Source of the DNA: CAVYXZ01 sp963772595
Lineage (GTDB): Bacteria > Chloroflexota > Anaerolineae > Aggregatilineales > Phototrophicaceae
NCBI GenBank assembly: GCA_963772595.1
Contig: CAVYXZ010000007.1
Span: forward strand, 186,001-250,000
DNA: 64,000 bases
Direction of reading: 5' to 3'
Shown one piece after another: positions 16,782-25,238 of the stretch (position 1 is its first letter; each line of letters begins with the position of its first letter). The translations under genes and the position numbers were made by a program. A model generated the notes under the pieces. The model saw only the letters and a program-made list of their open reading frames with translations. It had not been told where the DNA came from and searched no databases.

Positions 16782-19457
16782 TCATCCGTCAGGATTGTCG
16801 ATAGGTTCGCCTTCGTCAGGCGGCGGTTCCTCCGTCGTCGGTTGTGGTGTCGGCGTATTCGATGGCGTCGGCGTGTTTGTAATCGTCGGCGGGATCGACG
16901 GTGTGTAGGTGATCGACGGCGTGTAGGTGTTCGATGGCGTGAAGCTCGGCGGGATCGTATCCGTCGGCCCCAGTGTATTGCTCGGCATCGGGCTAGGCTC
17001 TTCAAAGACGTAGGTGCGGCCCGAACCACCGTAGAAGACACCTTCTCCACCGCCCTCAATATCATCCGGGTTCGTCCCGCAGCCCAACTGCAACCACGAG
17101 CCGGACAGATCCGATGAGAACATATTCCAGGCCTGATTAGGTGCCTGCGCCGTCACACCGAACTTGATCCACAGCGGCGTCGTCGAATTCGGCGGGAAGC
17201 TGTAGTCGGTGATCCAGGTCGGTTCTGGGCCAGTGCCGCCGCCGTTGTTCTCACTGGCAGCGGCCCCGGAACTGCCGCCTACGGTCGGCGGAGTCGTATC
17301 GCCGCCACCCGCATCTTGCCAGATGATGACCCCGTTGGTGGTGTCGAAGACGTTGTTCCCTCCTACAAGGACGTATTCGAGCGCCTGGCCGGAATGCGCC
17401 ACCCAGCTGATACTAAAGTCCGTTAGCTGAGCCGGTACGCTGCGAAGATTTGTCACCAGCATACGCACAGCACCCGGTGCGGCGAAGTTCGAGAACTCGA
17501 ACCTGACTTCACTGCCCGCACAGTCCGGCGTCCAGCTTGGTGTCGGCGAGTTCGCGTTAGGATTAATCGTCGGGCTGGGAGTCGGCGTCGAAAGCTCAAG
17601 CTGCTTGACACAGTTCGTATCCGACTGCGGATCGTCGAAGGTAAACTCGGAGCCAGTGAAATCATACTGCGTCATCCAGAACACGCCGTTGAAGGGATCC
17701 TGAATGGTCGCGGGACCGTTGGTGAACACGGATTCCCACTGGGCATGAGCATAGCCACCAATGTTCCGGTCGGCGCTGAAGAACAGCCCCTCTGGATCCG
17801 AGACATCCACGTGCGTATCCGTCGGCGGCGACTTGTCAACGCCCTTCCAGATCAGAGTCCCATTCAAGGCCATGCCGGAGACATACATGTTGGGGAAATC
17901 CGGTATCTTGCGCCAGTTGAATGTCACCTGGAGCAGTTCCGTCGGCCAGAAGTTATTGTTCACAATTTCAAAGAACACCCGATTGTTGAAGAACTGCACG
18001 TTGCTCACCGAGATCTGGTCGCAGGAGAAAGGTGCGATGTTGGTCGCGGTCGGGCGCGGTGTGGCGATGTCGGTCGGCAGCGGCGTTGGTTCCGGCCCAA
18101 GCACCAGGACCGTAAGCGAAACACTGTCTTCTGCGCCTTCGTTGTCCGTCACTTTCAGGACATAGTTGTAGGTGCCTGGTCCCTTCTGATCGTAAGGAAC
18201 GGGCGGCTGACAAGAACCATCGGGCGAAGTTATGGTGGCAATGGGCCTTGACGCTCCGTCAGGCAGGTTCTCGGTGTATTCCCATTTTACGATATGGCCC
18301 TCATCCTGATCGTAACTACCGCAGCCATCGAAATGAATGTCGGCCAGGGTCTCCTCCGTAGCGGTAGGAGGTAGTTGAATTGTATTGTTGTCAACCCCGT
18401 AGGAACTGAGCACAACCAGGTTAGCGATGGGCGGTTCGTTGATGTCTGCCGTAAGGGCCGGGCCACCTTGCAGAGCGCCGGTCGCTTCCGCAGCACGGAA
18501 GGCTTCGTTGACGGCGGCGCGGCGCGCCTCAAGGCGCACAAAAGGAGCCAACCCCAACGGTGTAATCAAGGGGTGGTTGAAAGTCACGACAATCGTTACT
18601 GCGTCACCCGGGCCGCCCGCATCCAACCAGGGAATTCCGTGGTGATCCAGACCTGCCGTTGCGATCTCGTTCATCACACACACAGGAGCACGACTCTGGC
18701 TAGTGGCAAGGTCCCCTAGCGTCACCGCCGTGTCAGGGTCATCAGGCTCGAGAATCGTTGCGAAGCGTGTCGTATAATCTGAAGCAACCGTGGCTGGATC
18801 ATTGCGCGGCGGACGCGAACTACAAATCATCACGTCGAAAAAGCCGGGCGTATCGTAACCGGTGTGCTGGTTAAAATCTCCATCGCCTGGCACCGGGCGA
18901 TCCCACAGGCCGTAGAGGAAGTTCTCAACATCTTCCTGTGTCGTCACATTCTCCAGCGGGTCCGGTCCCAAAGCCAGCCCTGCTGCACCCTGACGAGCCT
19001 GCTCCCAGATTGAGAGAATGCGGGCAATGTCTTTACGCATGGCCTGATGATCGATCCGGTTCGGTTCGCAGTTTTCGCCGTCGTACCAGGTAGCGAAAAG
19101 GCTCTCATCGTTGGTGATACTACTCCCATCATAGCCGGAGACCGTATCACCCACGTGGTCAAAGTCCACCAGCGTACCGCGCTCATCGACATTCAGCGAG
19201 CAGCGGACAATTGAACTATCATCGCGCTCCAGGTTCTCATTCAGGGGCCAGCGAGTCTGATCGTACTGACCCGTGCTGGCATAGCGCGCCGCCACGCGCG
19301 CCGAGTTCTGTAATGTCACCCAGGCCTGGAAAATGCGCCCGAATTCTATGATTCCGAACACCATCAGCAGCATGATCGGCAGCGTCAGGGCAAATTCCAC
19401 CATCGTCTGCCCTTTGCGCCTGTCTTTCGTTTGCCTCGTTCTGCGCGGTGTATTCAA
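16782..19457 (-). CDS. Very long TadE-like surface protein with PKD-like region and Thr/Pro tail
   Basis: An 891-residue protein, several times the usual TadE length. It starts with a pseudopilin-type motif (KGQTMVEFALTLP: Gly, then Glu at +5) and one membrane helix (about 20-45). The exposed part holds a cysteine-bearing region, a PKD-like beta domain (about 390-470, ending in KVTDNEGAEDSVSLTV) and two carbohydrate-binding-like beta segments separated by Ser/Thr/Pro linkers. The last 70 residues are almost entirely Thr/Pro/Ser repeats. The start is TTG at 19457 with AGGGGG upstream. It is probably a surface or pilus-tip component assembled by a Tad system. The Thr-rich linkers look like O-glycosylation sites (inference). 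Confidence 0.8.
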   Translation of the reverse strand: MNTPRRTRQTKDRRKGQTMVEFALTLPIMLLMVFGIIEFGRIFQAWVTLQNSARVAARYASTGQYDQTRWPLNENLERDDSSIVRCSLNVDERGTLVDFDHVGDTVSGYDGSSITNDESLFATWYDGENCEPNRIDHQAMRKDIARILSIWEQARQGAAGLALGPDPLENVTTQEDVENFLYGLWDRPVPGDGDFNQHTGYDTPGFFDVMICSSRPPRNDPATVASDYTTRFATILEPDDPDTAVTLGDLATSQSRAPVCVMNEIATAGLDHHGIPWLDAGGPGDAVTIVVTFNHPLITPLGLAPFVRLEARRAAVNEAFRAAEATGALQGGPALTADINEPPIANLVVLSSYGVDNNTIQLPPTATEETLADIHFDGCGSYDQDEGHIVKWEYTENLPDGASRPIATITSPDGSCQPPVPYDQKGPGTYNYVLKVTDNEGAEDSVSLTVLVLGPEPTPLPTDIATPRPTATNIAPFSCDQISVSNVQFFNNRVFFEIVNNNFWPTELLQVTFNWRKIPDFPNMYVSGMALNGTLIWKGVDKSPPTDTHVDVSDPEGLFFSADRNIGGYAHAQWESVFTNGPATIQDPFNGVFWMTQYDFTGSEFTFDDPQSDTNCVKQLELSTPTPSPTINPNANSPTPSWTPDCAGSEVRFEFSNFAAPGAVRMLVTNLRSVPAQLTDFSISWVAHSGQALEYVLVGGNNVFDTTNGVIIWQDAGGGDTTPPTVGGSSGAAASENNGGGTGPEPTWITDYSFPPNSTTPLWIKFGVTAQAPNQAWNMFSSDLSGSWLQLGCGTNPDDIEGGGEGVFYGGSGRTYVFEEPSPMPSNTLGPTDTIPPSFTPSNTYTPSITYTPSIPPTITNTPTPSNTPTPQPTTEEPPPDEGEPIDNPDG
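16893..16946 (-). repeat. Three tandem 18-bp units encoding Thr-Pro-Ser repeats
   Basis: Two near-identical 18-base units (16893-16910, 16911-16928; one difference) and a degenerate third, encoding the TYTPSI repeats in the Thr/Pro tail of the long TadE-like protein. Such units can expand or contract by slippage. Confidence 0.6.
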
Positions 19458-19495
19458 CGTCTACACCCCCTATCCTCTATAGTCGTTGCCCGGTC

Positions 19496-22308
19496 TTATT
19501 GACTCAGGCGTGTGAACATCCGCGACGCGATATCGTCAAACACGCGATTCAACTCCTCTGAATCGGGTGCATTGTAGTAGTTGCCGCAACTTTGCCCGGC
19601 GGGGAGCGGGTGGATCAGGTCATTGAAGGTATGTCCCGCAGGGTTATCCAGGTCTTTCTCGCATTCGCCCCGGCTGCCGAAATCGGCATCCGTCATCGAA
19701 CCGATGACCGGCGACTTGTTGGTCATGAGCGCCTGCTCGTAATCGGTATCTACGCGGAAGTTATCGCCCACATCGGCGATATAGCGCAGCAGTTCTTCGC
19801 CCAGGCAGTCGCCGATGTCAGTATTTTGAATGGTCCCATCATCCGTGTTCGCCGTCTTACAAGACTGCGTATTCCCTGCAAAGTTCAGGCCGAAACCAAT
19901 GGTGAAGATCGTCGGCAGCTGCGAGGAATTACGCGCTGTATTACCCTGTGCGCCCGGCGGAATCCGCCAGACCGATCCAATCGGCCCAATCGCGTGCATA
20001 ATCATCTACATCATAGTAGTTGGGATCCTGGCAGTTGTAGCCCAGGTCCACGTAGGTATTGATACGTTCAAAGCCACCTGAACCGTCAGGAATATCCAGC
20101 ACCCGGTTCGGGTCAAAACAGAAATGGCGTGTTTCAGGGATCTCGTCCCCACAGAAGGGGAACTTGATCGGCAATTCGTAAGCGGTCAATTCAGCGGGCG
20201 CAGCCGCGCTATCCCCCGCCGGGCACAGCCCCAGGCCACCGTACTTGACGCGCTGGAGGTTATCGTAAGGGTAAGCCAGATCGCTCGGTTCCGTCACTGT
20301 GCCGTTGTTGGAGTCGAAGACCGGATCGCTGGCCCCCGCTGCGCCATCGCTCAACAGCACCATGACCCAGACCGAGCCGTTAGTACGTGTCGTGCGCGGG
20401 TCGAGGAGCGCATTGCTGGCCGCGCGCAGGGCCGCGCCCATGTTGGTCCCGCGACAGGACGCCCACAGGTCATAACTCCGGTTCACACCCGGAGAACTCG
20501 CGCCTTCCCAGCCGGGACCGCGCGGGAACATGCGCTGGCCGCCCGGATCCCCATTGAAGGCATCCGGGAGCAGCAGATTTGGAGATCTGTAGGGGTCATA
20601 GTCTACCGCTGGCAGGCCGTACTTATTTACGTCGTCCAATGTGGGCGCGCTTGCAGGGCTGTAGGGCCAGGGCAGCGCGGCATCATAGAAGGGGCAGTTA
20701 TCGGCGACCTCATAGTCATGACCGTCGATCAAAGCCTTAGAGATATGCCGCCAATCTTCATCCGTGTGGATGCCATCGACGTAATCTTTGTCTACCCAGG
20801 GCACAGCCGTCTCCCAATTAGCGGGGTCGGTCCGATTCCCCGATAGCGTTGTCGGTTCGTAAAACGCCGGTTCGGAACGTACACCGATGTAGTTTTTCAG
20901 CGTATCCGTGGCAACCGTTTCGTTGTCGATCATGTGTGAATAGACGCCGGACCCCGTCTCGGTCTCCACATTCATGATGAAGGCCTGGCGGTCGAAGGTC
21001 ACGAAGCCCAGGCGGTCACCGCGCAGGAAGTCGATGCGCTGGATGAACTTCTCGGTCGCGTCACGCGCCTGGAGGAAGGGCTGGCAGATCAGGTCTTCAA
21101 AGGTCCCATTTGCGTTGGGGTCATTGCAGCAGCGGAAGAAATCGTAGTTCGGGACAAATCCAGTCCAGTGATGATAGCCGTTGCTGTCCACCGGCACCGT
21201 CCAGGGCACCCCCAACTCGTCATACAGATCAAGCACGCTCTGTGGCACGGTCACGTTGAGCGACGACTGGGGGAAGTAAGCCACCTTGCACTCAGTTGCC
21301 GGAGCGAGACCCGCACCAGGATAATTCGGGTTAGTATATTCCCGGACGTAGAAGGGGTTAGCGTGGGTACCATCCGTGAATTCCTGATCGTTTAGATAAT
21401 TGCCGATTTGTTCGACTGTCTTCCCGGCTACAGCCGCACGGAAACGGTACCAGGCGTTCCCTGTCCCTGTATAATCGCCATAACCCGTCATGTCGCTAAA
21501 GTTGTTGTCTCGAACCTTGCCGAAACCGACACCAGTGGAGTACTCATTGGCGTAGTTGTAATTGTACCAGCCGATGTCGGGCGGGACGTAGACTTTGTTG
21601 TAGCCCGCCGCGCCCCAGGTATCGTAGGTGGTCTGGTTGAGCATCGATTCGGATACGTCCATAATGACGATAACGTCCAGCACCGCCGTCTCGGAGATCG
21701 CCGAGGCCGTCAGCAGGAAATTCTGGAAGCCCAGCAGTCGCATAAAGACCGTTGGCAATTCAATCTGGGCAGTCACCTTAATCAACTTGCGTTCGCTGTT
21801 GCGTCCATCTGGCCCCACACAGAGTTCGTCAAAGGTGTCTTGCAGGTCCGGATTCAACGCTACCAGATTGTTATCCGAGATCGACCGTACTGACAGTGTA
21901 GCAGGTGTCAATTGCCACCGACTGCGGGTCCAGGCCATAGAACTCGATAAACTGGCGCGCCGCCACGCCGACATTACCATAACTGCGGGCAAACGCCGCC
22001 CCTTCCGCCGCATCACATGGATAATCCACTGTGTAAGCGACCCCGTTTGTGTCCGTCGCAGGGCAGTTATAATCAACCTCCGATTGAAAGGGCACCTGCC
22101 GCCGCACCTGCCCCGCCGCCGCAATCGACGCCGCGTCAATAGCGCGAGTCAGCGTCGTATAGCGCACGAACATCAGCGAGACATCAGTCACAATGCCAAC
22201 AAAGGCAAGCAAGGCGACAAAACCTATCGCCAAAACGACAATTGACTGGCCTGATTGGCTGCGGCGAGTCACTCTTTTGATCCAGGTCGGCAACGCTCTG
22301 TTTATCAT
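19496..22308 (-). CDS. TadG-like protein with von Willebrand factor A domain, two frame breaks
   Basis: About 936 residues after repair. The N-terminus is TadG-like (SGQSIVVLAIGFVALLAF, one helix, then TTLTRAIDAASIAAAGQ), without the Glu of TadE pseudopilins. A VWA domain follows: DVSES near residue 214, the MIDAS Thr in GTNMGAAL and the Asp in LLSDGAAG, with several hundred inserted residues between the first two, so metal-dependent adhesion is plausible. The frame changes at CC 21875-21876 and CCC 19944-19946 (minus-strand G runs); dropping one base at each gives continuous sequence. It lies between two tadE genes on the same strand. Confidence 0.82.
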
Positions 22309-22333
22309 AAGCTCACTCAGTTACTCACAGCGT

Positions 22334-23497
22334 CTAGTGCGAAAAATCAATCCGAGGCTCCACCTGTGGCAGGGGGAAAGCAGCCCAGACATAAATCGTG
22401 GTGTCTTCACCCAGAATAGCAAAGACGGGCGAAATGACCGGAGCCAGACCCACAAACTGGCTGATCGTCTCATGCTGCCACCACATTTCAACCAGCACAA
22501 GGCCCTGACTCGGCACGTAAGATCTATGGCTCGTATCGAGGTTGAAATGTTGCAGGTTAATCAGATTCTCGACGTCTCGAATACCCCATTCCGAGCCATA
22601 GCATGAGGTGCCCTCGATCTGATGCACGCCGTTCCAGGCGAAACCGCGCTGTTTCTCGCGCGTGCCGGAATCCGGCTCGGCGATCTCCAGATAATAACGG
22701 TCGTCCGTCGCACCGGAGGGCGCAGCAGGACTGAGGTCCCGCCCTTGATCTTTGATCCAGTCAAAAGGATCGCGGCCATCCAGACCATCGTCGTTCGTGT
22801 CGCCAGGAAAATTCCCGCCACTGGCGTTGTAATGGCACTCATTGGCATTGGTCGGCCAACGCCCGACCACAATCCCCTGCGGACCGGCACTTTCACCCAG
22901 CGGCCACTGCATATCTGACCGGATGGGTCCCCAGGCACCAGTGTTAGGAATCTGCGCCGGGTCCACGGTCTGGACGGCAAAGGCCGAGATCACAATGTCA
23001 TCCGGTATGATGTCATCAGGGCCGGCATCGCGCTGTTTTCGCCCAAAAGGCAGCGGGTCCAGAGAGCGCTGCATAATACATGCGACAAAGTTATAAAATC
23101 CAAATTCCGCCGATGAGCCTGCCGCGGCGTTACAGTTGCGGAAGGTCGCCGGCCAGCCAACGGTACGGTAATCCGCATTGAAATCGGGTTCTGGGAAGGT
23201 ATCTTCAAAGGAGGGATTATCGTAATTGCCGGGCAGGATGCTGCCTGCATTGTCCCATTGCAGCGGGCTGAGGTCGCCTTCCTGGACCGTCGCCGTGCGC
23301 GCGCCCACCCGAGTCACTTCAAGGAGAATCATATAATTCCTGGCAAACCAGCCGATTTCGACCATGCCCGCCAGGACAAATATCAGCAGCGGCGAGACCA
23401 GCGCAAGCTCGACCATACTCTGGCCGCGCTGTTGCTTGCCGTAGACCGCGGGCGTGCCATCCAGGATTTCGATGATTTTCCTTAGAACTCTTAGCAT
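22334..23497 (-). CDS. TadE-like pseudopilin, long form
   Basis: A 387-residue protein with a cytoplasmic lead, the motif RGQSMVELALVSPLL (Gly then Glu at +5, residues about 24-38), one membrane helix and LLEVTRVGARTATVQ, as in TadE. The remaining 300 residues are an exposed domain with acidic Asp/Gly-rich loops (for example DTNDDGLDGRDP), possibly calcium binding. It is the first gene of the tadE-tadG-tadE unit, with an extended -10 promoter 50 bases upstream. Confidence 0.8.
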   Translation of the reverse strand: MLRVLRKIIEILDGTPAVYGKQQRGQSMVELALVSPLLIFVLAGMVEIGWFARNYMILLEVTRVGARTATVQEGDLSPLQWDNAGSILPGNYDNPSFEDTFPEPDFNADYRTVGWPATFRNCNAAAGSSAEFGFYNFVACIMQRSLDPLPFGRKQRDAGPDDIIPDDIVISAFAVQTVDPAQIPNTGAWGPIRSDMQWPLGESAGPQGIVVGRWPTNANECHYNASGGNFPGDTNDDGLDGRDPFDWIKDQGRDLSPAAPSGATDDRYYLEIAEPDSGTREKQRGFAWNGVHQIEGTSCYGSEWGIRDVENLINLQHFNLDTSHRSYVPSQGLVLVEMWWQHETISQFVGLAPVISPVFAILGEDTTIYVWAAFPLPQVEPRIDFSH

Positions 23498-23546
23498 CGC
23501 ACACCCTCAAAACTTGATTCTTCGACTGCCAGAGGCTCACAATCCG

Positions 23547-23555
23547 ATCATACCA
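23547..23555 (-). promoter_or_regulatory. Extended -10 promoter for the tadE-tadG-tadE unit
   Basis: On the minus strand TGG precedes TATGAT (23552-23547), the TGnTATnAT arrangement that can work without a strong -35. It lies about 50 bases before the ATG at 23497. Confidence 0.45.
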
Positions 23556-23637
23556 CACAAGAACATCCTTTGCGCATTTAGCAGATGTGAGAAATTGATA
23601 GGATTTCTTTATACGTTGATCTGGCTGATTCGACAAC

Positions 23638-23662
23638 AAAAAACACCCCATGGCGGGGTGTT
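23638..23662 (-). terminator. Intrinsic terminator (minus strand)
   Basis: AACACCCC (23642-23649) pairs with GGGGTGTT (23655-23662) around a 5-base loop; on the minus strand it is followed by at least six T. It ends the regulator unit (stop at 23690) and separates it from the tadE promoter. Confidence 0.8.
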
Positions 23663-23689
23663 ATCGGTGATCTTGAGGTCTTATCCGGC

Positions 23690-24408
23690 TCAGGCGTAGA
23701 GCATCGAGGAGGTGGTTTCGAACTCGACAGCCGCCCGCACCGTGTAGCCACGCCCGTGACGGGACTGGATAATTTCAGGGCGTTCCGGCACGGTTTCCAG
23801 CTTCCGCCGCAGATTGCGAATGTGGTTGCGCACCAGCGCCGCGTCCCCGGCATCCGGCGGATAATCCCAGACCGCCATCAGCAGCTCCTGCGTCGAATGC
23901 AGGCGCGTGGGATGCTGGCACATGTAATGCAGCAGCGCGTATTCCACCTGCGTCAGGTCCACGACTTCGTCATCGACCACAACACTGCGGTTATCGTTCA
24001 GAAATTTCACGTTGGGACGGTCGCCGTCATGACCGCTCTTCTTCACGCGGCGCAGTTGGGCGCGCAGCCGCGCCATCAACTCACGCACGGCGAAGGGCTT
24101 CAGGATGAAATCATCCCCCCCGCCGCCAGCGCGTCGGCCACATCATAGGGCGAGTCAGCGCCGGTAATGAAGATGATCGGCTGGGAGCGAGTCTTCGGAA
24201 ATTTGCGAAGCTGACGGCACAGCGCCAGCCCGTCGATCTCCGGCAAAGCGGCGTCGATCATGAACAGATCGGGCACGCCCGCATCCACAATCTCCATCGC
24301 ATGTTCCGCTGAGGCCGCTACCTGTACATTGTAGCCTTCGCGCTGCAATAACTGCCCGATCAGTTCCAGCATTTGGACGTCGTCATCTACTACGAGGATG
24401 TTGTACAT
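23690..24408 (-). CDS. OmpR/PhoB-type response regulator, one frame break
   Basis: A receiver (NILVVDDD, phosphoacceptor in FMIDAALPEIDG, FITGADSP) joined to a winged-helix DNA-binding domain (VVDLTQVEYALLHYM, then ALVRNHIRNLRRKLE and SRHGRGYTV). The frame breaks at the seven-C run 24115-24121 just before the conserved Lys segment ILKPFAVRELMARL; adding one base restores it. It probably controls neighbouring genes; the tad surface unit lies directly downstream behind a terminator. The paralogous regulator at 24549 is similar throughout. Confidence 0.85.
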
Positions 24409-24548
24409 ATTCAGGACCTATTACGCTTTCGCTACTTTTCTAGTATAGTGGCTCAAAGCGTCTGAAGATGTACGTTTCTATGAAGGATTTATGAAATCGC
24501 CCGCTAAATCCCCCGACATACCCCAACTAAGTGTTATGAGAGGCTTTC

Positions 24549-25238
24549 TCAACTCGAAATCATGTAGCCCACACCATGAATCGTGCGGATATAGCGGCGG
24601 TCCGGGTTCAACTCGATCTTGGCCCGCAGGTTGCGCACATGCGCCCGCACCAGATCCGGGTCGCCGGTATCGGGCGGATATTCCCACACCGCCTGGAGCA
24701 GATGCGCAGGGGAGAGGGCCTGATTCACGTGTTCCATCAGGTAGCGCAGCAGCCGGTGCTCGGTCGAGGTCAACTGGACGCTTTCGTCGCGCAGCGATAC
24801 CTGATACGTATCCGAATCCAGCTTCAGTTCGTCGATCTGAATCACGGAGTTACTCATGCCTGCGTCACGCTGGCCGCGCCGGATCAACGCATGGACCCTT
24901 GCGCGCAGTTCGGCCAGTTCAAAGGGCTTGACGACATAATCGTCGGCCCCCGCATCCAGGCCATCAACCACGTCGTTGGTGCTGCCTTTGGCCGTCAGGA
25001 AGAGAATCGGCAGCGCAACGTAACGCGGGGTTGCGCGCAGTTGGCGGCAGATCGTCACGCCATCCATACCCGGCATAATAATATCTAGAATAAGCAGGTC
25101 TGGTATCCGGCGTTCCAGAAGTTGCAGCGCCTGTACCCCGGAACTCGCCAGATTAACTTCCAGGCGTTCGCGTTCCAGTACACGCCCCAGCGTTTCCAGA
25201 ACCTCCAAATCATCATCGACAGCTATTACGTATGGCAC
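24549..25238 (-). CDS. OmpR/PhoB-type response regulator
   Basis: An intact 229-residue regulator: receiver with acidic pair VDDDLE, phosphoacceptor in LLILDIIMPGMDG, FLTAKGST, and Lys in DYVVKPFELAEL; winged helix with VQLTSTEHRLLRYL and RYIRTIHGVGYMI. Its GTG start shares a base with the stop of the upstream sensor kinase (TAGTG), so the kinase is its likely partner. Both feed the same minus-strand unit as the second regulator. Confidence 0.92.
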   Translation of the reverse strand: MPYVIAVDDDLEVLETLGRVLERERLEVNLASSGVQALQLLERRIPDLLILDIIMPGMDGVTICRQLRATPRYVALPILFLTAKGSTNDVVDGLDAGADDYVVKPFELAELRARVHALIRRGQRDAGMSNSVIQIDELKLDSDTYQVSLRDESVQLTSTEHRLLRYLMEHVNQALSPAHLLQAVWEYPPDTGDPDLVRAHVRNLRAKIELNPDRRYIRTIHGVGYMISS

